Of a stretch of 64,000 bases of DNA, positions 55,094 to 64,000 are shown one piece after another. The first letter of the stretch is position 1; each line of letters starts with the position of its first letter. The notes under the pieces are model-generated. The model was not told the DNA's origin. It made no database searches and worked only from the letters and a program-made list of their open reading frames with translations. Source of the stretch: Mesocentrotus franciscanus (Eukaryota; Echinodermata; Echinoidea; Camarodonta; Strongylocentrotidae); assembly GCA_037976565.1 (NCBI GenBank), contig CP137672.1, forward strand, positions 20,484,335 to 20,548,334. Reading direction: 5' to 3'. Both the position numbers and the translations under genes were made by a program.

Positions 55094-57274
55094 AGTGAAC
55101 CTATTGGAACCTTCTTCTTTTCTATATATTCTATGGCATGTCTTTGTTTTGTCGGTCTCGTGAGCTGTCAGTCCATGGGATGCCCCCTAGTTCACTTTGC
55201 AGACTGGGTAGTGAAAGATCAATCTGAATCGTCATGGTCGTGAGGGTAGATCGAACGGCTTCCACTATTGAGAACATTTTCTATGGGGGAATCTACCCCT
55301 CAATCTTTTTCGCAATGTTTGTTCCTCTATGAGAAATGAGAGGGCTGGCGTAATTCCTGCGAGAAAATATTATTGTACATGATATTAATGAAACATTTTC
55401 GGGAAATTGTTTTTGCTCTCCACCCCTCTCCCATCTCTCTCTCTCTCTCTCCTCACCCCATCTCTCTCTCTCTCTCTCTCTCTCTCTTCCCATGAGAGAG
55501 CAGTGGAAGGACCGGAAGGATTCCCGAAATCACATTCCTGGAAATATAACTCGAAATCGTATTTCATAACATATATTTATGTACCAACAATATTCTCTGC
55601 CAATCTTCTCTCTCACTTGCTCCCATCTGGCGTATTGAAGGAGGAAAACTTTGAAATAGGCCTACATGAAGATAACAAATCGCACAGAAAAGCAAGATCC
55701 GACTTCGATACCTTAAAAGAAAATCTGAATTAGGGAAACGTGTCATAGTTTATCTCATATATTCGTTTATCACACCCGAAGGAGGCCGCTGTTTTTGTTT
55801 TGTGTTTTTTTCTTCTTCTTTTTCGTGCATAATCATGATATAAAGTCTGAATTGGGGCAAGAAATCGGAAGTTATACGGCATTGCATACAAAATGTAATT
55901 TAGACTAATTAGTTATCAAAGTATGTGTAATTACGTATCAAATTAAACGACACAACTAATGCATGTGTTTACATCAAATTACACGTATGATATTAACCAC
56001 CGAGTAAAAAAAATATATATATATATCATCAAGTATTTGTCAGCATTCGTCACGTCTGCCCCTCTCATTAGTTTGAAGAAGAAAAAAGTTTCCACAGTCC
56101 ACCATGAAGGTAAATAATATCCATCGATTTTTGCGGGAACATAATCCAATAAAATCAATCGTCTTTGAACACCTCCTAAACGTTTTACGTGTTGGGCGAT
56201 TATGCTAAGAGCGCAGGTGTGTAATTAAATTGTCACGTATTCATATCGTCACGTCCCACTAGACTACAGATGTTCTCTTTTAAGGTATATATATTGCAAA
56301 ATTAGTCCAAAGGTTATACGACACGGCCTTGTAATCAGACGAAGGAAAATGCTCTTGTTACATTTAATTCCAATAGAAAGATGGAAAAGAAGGAAAAGAT
56401 GATTAAGGCCAATTCAAATGTTTAGAACAAAATCCTAGCGAATAAGACTCGTCAAAAAATGGATAGGCCTAAAGAGTGTGGAGGATGAGAGAGATGTGGG
56501 AAGGTTTAAAGAGAGAGAGTGGGAGGGGAGGGGGAGGGGGATACTAATCGAGCGATATGTGGAATGACAGAGAAAGAGAGCAAGAAAGGGAGCTAGAGAG
56601 AGAGAGAGATTGCGTCTCAAGAACTTTTTAGCAGTAGTGAATAAATTCAATTCATTCTAAATTCAAATAAAAAACTTTCTCGTATTGGCTGAATGCTCTG
56701 TTTCTTTGAATAGTGTATGGAAGATGCCTATGCAAAGCTTGCAAAATAAAGAACACTTTTGTTTCATCCATTAAGTAGGATACAATATCATGTACGGTCT
56801 TCATAATTGTAATGGCTCCTAATAACTCAGTCACACCGCCAAATCGACTCTAAATCGACCGATTTTTGTCCTCGGGGTAATGTCATTTTCTGTTCGGTCC
56901 GTTGTCGGTCTAAAGGAAACGCTAGTTAAAATGCATGCTGTTCGCATAACTTTACCACCAAGTGATGTGATTCGGGAAAAAACATTTGCTACATTTGCGG
57001 TACCTTTCTTAACTCAGAAGACAATGGGAAGGGCTTTTATCGGAAGAGGCAAGGTCTTTCAGGAACCACTGCTATTCAGGACTATGTTTGGATTTGTTCT
57101 TAAAAGAGGGCGCGTTGCAAAGCTGGCAACATGAAAGATACTTGAGGCAACGGGACGATAAATACTCGTTTTAGTTTTCAATCAAAGAGGGTGAGAAAAG
57201 GAAACATAGAAGCCCAAAGGGGAACTGTTTGATGAGCAGCAATTCAACAAATTAATGGCAATTTGTGCGATCTG
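55094..57274. other. Intergenic; no gene seen
   Basis: Contains CT microsatellites (55433-55489, GA-type near 56510-56610) and a TA run near 56015. The plus-strand ORF 56880-57134 is unrecognised. CAGTCACACCGCCAAATCGA at 56829 vaguely resembles CAGTCATATCAACCGACAAC at 62050. Confidence 0.5.
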
Positions 57275-57279
57275 ATAAG
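57275..57279. repeat. Ty3/Gypsy target-site duplication, left
   Basis: ATAAG, identical to 61796-61800. Confidence 0.9.
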
Positions 57280-57420
57280 TGTAGTATTATTCAGACGACA
57301 AAAGGAGAATGGACACAAAAGGGTAGTACGATTTGGTTATGTTTTACTTTCACTTCGTGTCGTCGTTTCAACGTTGCCAATATATAGTCTTGTATAAAGA
57401 CGTTATTAGATATTCCCACA
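57280..57420 (-). repeat. Ty3/Gypsy 3' LTR
   Basis: 141 bp, TGT..ACA ended, identical by eye to 61655-61795. Confidence 0.95.
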
Positions 57421-57436
57421 TCTCCCCCCAAGCTTA
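57421..57436 (-). promoter_or_regulatory. Polypurine tract
   Basis: Minus-strand AAGCTTGGGGGGAGA abuts the 3' LTR; this is where plus-strand DNA synthesis would be primed. Confidence 0.85.
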
Positions 57437-57663
57437 TTATCAACAGTTCAAGAGTTCTTATTGATTTCCAAATAGTTTCAAATCCAATAAAAATCCGAAA
57501 TATAATCCTGTTTAAGAGTTCACGGATATTCTCCTTAATTGTGTTCTTCGAGTCCCGAGTCCATTCCAGTTTACTATTAAACCCAAATAAACACTGTCCA
57601 AACCTTTAAAGTCTTGTTCAGTTTCAGTTCCTGCAAAGTTAATCCCAATTTTGGTATTTAAGT

Positions 57664-58279
57664 TTAACCCATTACATGGACAGTCGCTTTGGTGGTTTCA
57701 CGAGTCGTCCAGATCGCGTTCGCGTCTCTGTCGCAGCTGTTGGTGTAGAGGCTCCTCAGGCTGCTTCCGGTTGATCTGCTGGTTACGTTGGGAACCGGTT
57801 GAGTCGCTTTCATCAGAATCGTCAGGTCTCTGGATCGTTGCTCATGGATGACTCCGGCACTCTGGTCTTGGTGGGTTGACCTTGGACAGCAATCAGTGCA
57901 CGGCGACACGACGTACTGTCCCATGTTCTGTCTGGACATGGTAGGACCGTGGTTGTTGCGCTTTCTGGGTGACTTTCCGTAGCGAGACTGATCACGGATC
58001 CACACGGAATCTCCTGGTTGTAGCTCTGGAAGCTCACGTGAGTCATGACGTCTGTTGTAGGTCATCATTTGATCTGACCTGTACTTCTCCTCTTTCTCTC
58101 TCACAGTCGTCAGGTCCGGCTGTTGTACCCGTGGCAGCAGCATGTGCGGCAAAGTAGGAACCTGAGTCTGCAATCTCCTCCCCATGAGAAGTTCACAAGG
58201 AGCTAACCCGTTTTGGAGTGGTGACGCCGATAGCTGAGAAGGGCTAACTGGATGTCGTCGTTCTTCTTCAGCAACGCTT
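57664..58279 (-). pseudogene. Integrase C-terminal region, frame-broken
   Basis: After the integrase core, the frame changes near 58330 and again near 58227, 57972 and 57909. Pieces legible in different frames: MGRRLQTQVPTLPHML, KEEKYRSDQMMTYNRRHDSR, LPELQPGDSVWIRDQS and, in another frame, RRALIAVQGQPTKTRVPE. The GDSVW(I/V)RD block is the usual start of the Ty3/Gypsy integrase C-terminal domain. Each break fits one missing base. The 173-residue ORF as read becomes wrong-frame after about residue 75. Confidence 0.8.
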
Positions 58280-60217
58280 TCACAGTGCGAACTCCTCTTT
58301 CAGCCTCACCATTAGCTTGTGGGTATCTTGAGAGCTGGTTGTATGGACGAATCCATACTCTTCAGCAAGCTTTCTGAAGTTCTCGTTGGCGAACTGTGGA
58401 CCATTGTCTGAAACCACAAGGTCTGGAATCCCATGGACTGCAAAGATCTCCTTCAGCGAAGAAATCACTGCCATTGTTGACTGACCTTGGAGTTGTTTGA
58501 CCTCAATCCACCTCGAGTAGTAGTCAACTACTATCAGGAACGATTTCCCTTTGAGTTCGAACAGGTCCATTCCAAGACGCTCCCATGGCCTTGAAGGAAA
58601 GGATGAGCTCATCAAAGGCTCGCGGACCTCTTGGCGATGGATAGCACAGGTCAAGCAGCTTGAAATCATTTCCTCCAATGATTTTGATAGACCTGGCCAC
58701 CACACTGAATCTCTGGCTCTGGCTCTGCATTTGGTGATTCCCAGATGTCCTTGATGTAGCCTCTCAAGGATATCAAGTCGCAGAGCTCTCGGAATGACTA
58801 TTCTCTCGTCGTAGATAAGCAAGTCCTCTACCACACTCAGGTGTCCTCTCTGCTCATAGTAGTGTTTGAGGATCGGGTTATGTGGCATGTAGTCTGGCCA
58901 TCCTTGAACGCAGTAGTCTCTGATTTTTGCACATACTTCATCTGCTTTTTGTGCATTTCTGATTTCCTCAAATCTCTGCATTGTCACTGGGAGGTTGATG
59001 GCTGATGTTGATGCATATGATTCAACCTCATCTACGAAGTTGACGTCATCCATTCCTGGCCTCTCTACTGGCGCTCGTGACAAGGCGTCAGCGGATGTCT
59101 GCTGTTTTCCTGGAACATACAATGTCTCTGCATCAAATCTCATCATTCTCATTCTGAAGCGTTGGAGTCGTGGAGGCATTTTCACAAGTTCTTTCGAGTT
59201 TAGAAGTGTGACCAATGGCTTGTGGTCAGTTTCCACCTCGAAATGAAGACCAAGTACATACTCGGAGAACCTCTCGCACGCCCAAGTAGCTGCCAGTGCC
59301 TCTTTTTCAATCACTGCATACCTCTGCTCAGTCTCGGTAAGCGATCGAGATGCATAGCACACTGGTCTACGATTTCCATCAGTCTGCACTTGATACAGGA
59401 TTGCACCCATTCCAGTCCCGGATGCATCTGCTGCAATGACTGTTGGCAGTTCTGGATCATAATGAGCTAAGACTGCTGTCGAGACCATCATCTCTTTGAT
59501 CTGTGTGAAAGATCTCTGCTGCGCTTCTCCCCAACACCACACATTGTCTTTCTTCAGGAGTTGACGAAGGGGCTCGTTGATCTCAGCTAATCCTGGGAGA
59601 AACTTTCCCACCTGGTTCACCATTCCCATGAACCTCTGTAGCTCTTTCACGCTTCGAGGAACTGGAAAATCTCGAATAGCTCTTGTTTTGCTCGGATCGA
59701 CCTTGACACCAGTGTCGTCGATGAAGTGCCCTAAGAACTTCACACTCTGTTTGGAGAATTCACACTTTCCCTGATTTAGTGTGATACCTGCTTCCTGCAG
59801 ACGTTGTAGAACAGCTCGTACTCTGATGTCATGTTCTGTTTGTGTTGCACCATGGACTAGCACATCATCCATGTGACAAATCACGCCGTCAAGTCCTTCG
59901 AGGATAGTGGACATCGCTCTCTGGAAGACTTCTGGCGCTGACGTTATCCCGAACGGCAATCGGTTGAAGCAAAATCTCCCAAATGGAGTGACAAAGGTTG
60001 TCAGTAGCTTTGACTCATCCTCCAATGGAATTTGCCAAAACCCGCTGTTGGCGTCCAGTTTTGTGAAGATTGTGCTCTTTCCCAGTTTTGCTAGACTTTC
60101 ATCGACTGAAGACATCGGATGAATCTCTCGTTCAACTGCCTTGTTGAGAGATGTAAGGTCTACACAAATTCTCACCGAACCACTGGGCTTCAACACTGGA
60201 ACCATCCCGAACACCAC
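58280..60217 (-). pseudogene. Reverse transcriptase, RNase H and integrase core (pol)
   Basis: 645 residues. RT: VRICVDLTSLNKAV, LDANSGFWQIPL (catalytic Asp), LPFGITSAPEVFQRAM, and HMDDVLVHG (the DD pair). RNase H: IAADASGTGMGAILY (first Asp) through ETDHKPL. Integrase: zinc-binding HxxxxH near LHQGHLG with CLTC, then core Asp residues in GMDLFELKGKSF and VVSDNGPQF with Glu in KLAEEYGF. It copies element RNA to DNA and joins it to the genome. The frame is lost just upstream (near 60207) and at the end (near 58330), so the whole is a pseudogene only if these one-base breaks are real. Confidence 0.95.
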
Positions 60218-60371
60218 TTTGTCGGCTCAGTCACTTTTGAGATCACATTTTGCTCCAACATGGACTCTAGTTCTTTCTTCACCTTCGGTAGAAGCGGATG
60301 AGGAACTTTCCTGGCTGTATACAGGCACATCGGCTTGGCATCTGAAGTTAACGTGATGTGGTATGCTGTCT

Positions 60372-60977
60372 TCAGTTTCCCAAACCAGTGAAAAGTTGAG
60401 GGAACTCAGCCTTGAAGTTTGCAGTTTCATCATCACAAGAATCGACTTCCTCCACTCTGCGGACTAGATTCAAGGTTCTACACGCTTTCCTACTCAGCAA
60501 TGAAGACTCCTGATCTTTGACCACATAGAGAGTCTCCTTGATCTGTTTATCTCTATGCCTGAGAGTTGATGTCATTTGTCCTATTACAGTCAGGACTGTA
60601 CTTCCTGGACCACGTAACCTCTTGGTTGTTGGTCTCATGATGTGTTTATTCAGCCATGGAGTGGAATCAGACAACACAGTAACGGCTGCTCCTGTGTCTA
60701 ACTTGAAGTGTGTTTCATTCCCATCTACGAGGATCGATGAACTCCAGTACGTCTGATCGTTCTCGCTGACTTCACCAAGGAAGGGGACATCAATGTCATC
60801 GAAATCATCTACTTCGCTGACTCGAGCTTTCCATTTTAGCTTTGCTGCCTCTTGTTTTCCCTGTTCTGGTTGTTTGGCTTGACACACAGACTGGAAGTGG
60901 CCCATCTTTCCACATTGATGGCACTTTGCATCTTTGCGGGACAGCTGGCACGTGCATGACTCTGCCTTCCACACCAC
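60372..60977 (-). pseudogene. Second zinc knuckle and aspartic protease (gag-pro part)
   Basis: In the frame one step from gag, the region opens with a CHQCGKMGHFQSVC knuckle and has the protease active site FKLDTGAAVTVL, then a flap-side stretch and CRTLNLVRRVEEVD. It ends LFTGLGN at 60372, where the frame breaks (near 60380). The protease would process the polyprotein. The first ~10 residues of the ORF are out-of-frame with gag and are not real. Confidence 0.88.
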
Positions 60978-61627
60978 TTACAGTTACCCTGCGGAGTTTG
61001 AGATGTTTTCTTCGAGTACGTTCCCTTGCTCTTAGGCCTTACGTAGTTTACGGCCGAGTTAGGGCTCTCACTCTCTGCACCTCCCCTCACAACAGACTTG
61101 TTTTGTTTCCGGGCTTCTGACTGTCTACTCAATTGAACTGCTTTTGAGAGAGTTAGGTCTTCTCTAGACTGTAGTTGATCAGATAGGGAGTCATCAAGCA
61201 CCCCAACTACAATTCTGTCTCTTATCAAGCCCTCCTTAAGTCTATCGTAGTCACAGTCCTCTGCTAGCCTGTACAAATCATTGATAAATGTGTCCACACT
61301 TTCTCCCGGGCGTTGTGTTCGTTTGTTGAATTTTGCCCTTTCAACAATAATGTTTTTCCGTACATTGAAATACTTCTTCAATGTTGCGATCACGTCATCA
61401 TACTTTGCTGTCTCCTCTTTCACATTGAGAGACACGATAATATCATCGGCACATTCACCCATAGCATAGAGTAGCGTACTAACCTGCTCACTGTCTGGCT
61501 TGGATGCGAGGCCCGATGCGACGCGATATCTCTCGAACCGCCGTGACCATTTTGGCCATTGTTCTGCTTGATTTAAGCCTGCAACTTTATCAAAGCTTTC
61601 TGGCAATGGTAGACGAGAACTTTCCAT
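60836..61627 (-). pseudogene. Gag: capsid and first zinc knuckle
   Basis: From the ATG at 61627, starting 28 bases inside the 5' LTR. A ~190-residue capsid-like region (QAEQWPKWSRRFERYRVASG, then FNKRTQRPGESVDTFINDLY, GLIRDRIVVGV) typical of Ty3/Gypsy gag is followed by a basic linker and a CKWCGRQSHARASC knuckle. The frame leaves the family pattern near 60932, after CPAK. In many relatives gag and pro are separated by a -1 shift, so this first break could be programmed; a lost base is equally possible. Confidence 0.92.
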
Positions 61628-61636
61628 GGTTCTTCA

Positions 61637-61654
61637 CTTATACCGCTGCCACCA
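61637..61654 (-). promoter_or_regulatory. Primer-binding site
   Basis: The minus strand begins TGGTGGCAGCGGTATAAG directly at the LTR edge. The leading TGG pairs with a tRNA CCA end. I cannot name the tRNA from this alone. Confidence 0.75.
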
Positions 61655-61795
61655 TGTAGTATTATTCAGACGACAAAAGGAGAATGGACACAAAAGGGTA
61701 GTACGATTTGGTTATGTTTTACTTTCACTTCGTGTCGTCGTTTCAACGTTGCCAATATATAGTCTTGTATAAAGACGTTATTAGATATTCCCACA
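61655..61795 (-). repeat. Ty3/Gypsy 5' LTR
   Basis: 141 bp, identical by eye to the 3' LTR. A TATATA motif near 61757 is the likely core promoter. Confidence 0.95.
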
Positions 61796-61800
61796 ATAAG
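61796..61800. repeat. Ty3/Gypsy target-site duplication, right
   Basis: ATAAG, identical to 57275-57279. Confidence 0.9.
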
Positions 61801-62217
61801 CACAGTCAAGGAAAAATGCAGGTGTGAAGTGAATTAAGACTTTCAAGTGATTTCACGGCTGGTTATGTAAGGCAGACGTTGTCGGAGCGCACTTCGGTTT
61901 GTTTGCAAGAATTATACAGGAGAGTGCCATTGTCCGATGCAAAAGGACACTAGCGCTTGTTTGTTTGCTGTGGTCGCAAGTGCATCAACACTAGCCATAG
62001 GGCAGAGAGTGAAGGAGGGGAGCTCTGTGTAAGGAAGCACTAATACCCCAGTCATATCAACCGACAACATACCGATTTAAAACAAAAATCCCCTAATACC
62101 TAAATAATATCACCAAGCCAACTCAAAATCAACTACAACCCGACCTTATTCTTCTTTCGAATGATTTTTTGCAGCTAGAGTCTTAGATCAGGGTTAGAGA
62201 GTCAGCAAGGGCGTCAT
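61801..62217. other. No gene seen
   Basis: Unique-looking sequence to the right of the retrotransposon. No coding or structural signal. Confidence 0.5.
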
Positions 62218-62457
62218 CTAATACAAGATGGAGTTCCTTTTTAATATAGTGCCTCCTGGAAACCTTGTCAGCCTGCAGTCATTGATGCTGTGCAACAAGG
62301 TCTGGTCCGAGTGACCACAGTCGCATGCATGCTGCACTCTCTTGGTACTTCCATTTGTGCAGAGTGTGTGCAGTTCTGGCATGCTCGGTTTCGGAGTCTG
62401 TTGAGGCAATTTATATCCACTGGTGTACAAAGCCACTGGTTCTTGACCATTTGACAT
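62218..62457 (-). pseudogene. LINE C-terminal zinc-knuckle fragment
   Basis: The ORF contains PELHTLCTNGSTKRVQHACD and CGHSDQTLLHSINDCRLTRF followed by PGG. CxCG...QT..H...DC.LTRF.GG is a common C-terminal motif of LINE reverse-transcriptase proteins (as in many marine invertebrates). The rest is missing. Identification is by motif memory only. Confidence 0.55.
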
Positions 62458-62596
62458 GATGGAATGTGTTGTCGGTCTGTGTAATCTGTCTTGTTGGTGT
62501 GACTATATAGATCAACAGACCAAACGAGCTCAAATCAATGGCCGAGAATCAGTCATCAGGGGTCATGCACTTGGAAGCGGATTGGCGGTGGGGTAA

Positions 62597-63351
62597 CAGG
62601 GGCGGATCCAGCTTTTTATAAAGGGGTTGGGGTGGTATGCGAGGAGCGTAGCGACCGAGTCCAAGCGAGCGGAGCGAGCGAGGGAGGGTGTGGGAGGGTG
62701 TCCCCCTCCACAGTAGGAAAATTTTTGAAAATCTGTGTGTGAAAATGGCGTTTTCTTGCATCTAAAACACCACTATTTTTGGTATAGAGGTCGTTGCCAA
62801 ATTAACCCCATGAAAATTTGTAAAATTAAGTTGCATTTTCCTGCAATGTAAGGCCAGTTAACAACACAGATACAAAGAATTGGGGACCTTGGAATAAGCA
62901 CTGTTAGCCTAATACTTTTATTATGAACAGCTTGTCACTGATACTCAGACCAGACTGATAAAAAGTGAGCAACTTGAACAAGTAATCCAGGAAATGAGCA
63001 GCCCAGCTCAGCGTGCGTTGCCAGGTTAAATCTTCACAAAATCCCCACCCAAGCGACACTTAAAATATCCCCAAAGTTGCCAAATTTTGACAGAAAATCC
63101 CCAAATTCGTTTTCATAAAACTCAATATTATTTTCATTCCCAAATATTTATTTTTCATCCCCAAAGACTTCAACAATCCCCCATTTTTTTTTTTTTTTTT
63201 TAATTTCGGGATTTTGGGATTTTGGGGATGAGAATCGGCAACGCTGGCCTAGCTTGTCACTTCGGCGGTGGCCCGTGTCCTCAAAAAAGCTGATGGGGGG
63301 GGGGGCAAGGGACTCTGTGACATTTGTTCGCCCAACCCCTCCCGAAAAAGA

Positions 63352-63403
<52 letters not shown>

Positions 63404-63536
63404 GAAATAAATACATAGAAATAGAATAAAATAAAATTACAAGTTTAAAAAAGATAAGATTTAAAAAAATGGTCCCCGGATTTTTTTTTTTGGGGGGGTT
63501 GCAACCCCCCCAACCCCCCCTCTAGATCCGCTTCTG
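62597..63536. mobile_element. hAT-like non-autonomous element with CAGGGGCGGATCCAG ends
   Basis: It starts CAGGGGCGGATCCAGC and ends CTAGATCCGCTTCTG, an imperfect inverted pair. GGTAA or GGGTAA lies at both outer edges (62591-62596 and 63535-63540), a possible target duplication. Inside are poly-C/G runs, a T-run at 63187, an AAT microsatellite at 63351-63402 and ~190 bp with repeated TCCCCAAA. No transposase. The terminal type matches 23437-24648. Confidence 0.6.
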
Positions 63537-63828
63537 GGTAATCGAGATTCAAAAACCCATTCGCACCACACAGACGGACGCGAGACCAAACCAAAAATTA
63601 GGTTACCACCAATAGTCAAATTTTGTTGGTTATTTTCCAGTTTAGCTGTGAGACGGGTAATTTAAGAAGGAATTCATGTACCTTTGTTTTCTACCCACCA
63701 GCATCGTCCTGAACACCTCATGAAAGTGGCACTTCACCTACATCCCATGACAGCAAGAGGATAGAATACAATGGTTCATTGAAGATGATACTATGCCTAT
63801 GCCTAATTAGGCCTTGATGGGTCTGTGC

Positions 63829-63972
63829 CCCGTTTCATAAAACTTGTTATCAATAGCAAATGGAAAATTTCTATGGCAAATTTGCTCTCGGCCAATCAAA
63901 TGCCACGACTTCAGGAGCTTGTAACAGTTATTGTAATTTGTTCTTGATAACAAGTTTCCTGAAGCAGGGTCC
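63829..63972. mobile_element. Small hairpin MITE, GCCCCGTTTCATAAAAC ends
   Basis: CCCGTTTCATAAAACTTGTT and AACAAGTTTCCTGAAGCAGGG are inverted. Size and ends relate it to the MITE at 50862-50990. Confidence 0.78.
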
Positions 63973-64000
63973 TGGACATTTCAACATCCTTGACAATTCG

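Larger units (their letters stand above)
57280..61795 (-). mobile_element. Full-length Ty3/Gypsy LTR retrotransposon, recent insertion
   Basis: 4516 bp on the minus strand with two 141-bp LTRs that are identical by eye, a 5-bp target duplication (ATAAG), a primer-binding site directly inside the 5' LTR and a polypurine tract directly before the 3' LTR. Coding order is gag (two zinc knuckles), protease, reverse transcriptase, RNase H, integrase, which is the Ty3/Gypsy order. No envelope ORF and no chromodomain is seen. Identical LTRs mean a very young copy. The coding region nevertheless breaks frame at about seven points, each consistent with one lost base. It resembles Mag/SURL-type elements of sea urchins (K02A2.6-like polyproteins), but this is from memory. 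Confidence 0.96.

Noticed and set aside
54565..55185. ~45-bp direct repeats (TTTGTTTTG.CGGTCTC) around the L2-like fragment as a target duplication
   Set aside because: Too long and too diverged for an L2 target site; the GGTCTC..GACAG motif also occurs several times nearby, so it is a local repeat.
57280..61795. Possible envelope gene (retrovirus-like element)
   Set aside because: The space between the integrase C-terminus and the 3' LTR is about 240 bp and has no ORF with a signal peptide or membrane segment.
56829..62200. A larger transposon framing the Ty3/Gypsy element (CAGTCA... at 56829 and 62050)
   Set aside because: The similarity is short and in the same orientation, with no target duplication visible.

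Overview
This is a stretch of an animal nuclear genome, AT-rich, with split genes, GT-AG introns, long introns and dense mobile-element debris. The mixture (Ty3/Gypsy element, APE-type and L2-like LINEs, tRNA-derived SINEs, a PIF/Harbinger remnant, a Penelope/retrozyme-type hammerhead ribozyme, a giant foldback element, many palindromic MITEs, long microsatellites) suggests a marine invertebrate deuterostome, most likely an echinoid. The species call is inference.

Three host genes can be assembled from exons whose splice sites and phases agree, all on the minus strand. (1) A cyclic-nucleotide-gated cation channel, 49320 down to 30940, in eleven coding exons: acidic N-terminus, S1-S6 with pore, C-linker, cyclic-nucleotide-binding domain and a C-terminal coiled coil. 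It is complete except for one apparent one-base frameshift just before S1. (2) The first two exons of a dCTP pyrophosphatase (DCTPP1, MazG-like) at 8746-8664 and 4255-4179; the catalytic exons would lie off the left edge. Its first exon is duplicated at 27872-27796. (3) Five internal exons (18903 to 13637) of an unrecognised protein with a KAEPPED segment and two C2H2-like zinc fingers.

Layout: 1-8.2 kb, MITEs, a LINE tail and DCTPP1 exon 2. 8.2-9.5 kb, duplicated block with DCTPP1 exon 1. 10.3-13.6 kb, a 5'-truncated LINE with 7-bp target duplication in a zinc-finger-gene intron. 13.6-18.9 kb, zinc-finger gene with nested repeats, including a hammerhead ribozyme. 19.4-20.7 kb, Harbinger remnant. 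20.9-27.5 kb, a 6.6-kb foldback element with 9-bp target duplication and arms built of ~210-bp repeats. 27.5-28.8 kb, second copy of the duplicated block. 30.9-49.3 kb, channel gene. 49.3-57.3 kb, intergenic with an L2-like fragment and MITEs. 57.3-61.8 kb, a recently inserted Ty3/Gypsy element with identical 141-bp LTRs and 5-bp target duplication. 61.8-64 kb, LINE and DNA-transposon fragments.

A caution for every coding call: the retrotransposon and the channel gene together show about eight frame breaks, and each one is explained by a single missing base, usually at a short homopolymer. This looks like a sequencing or assembly deletion bias rather than biological decay.
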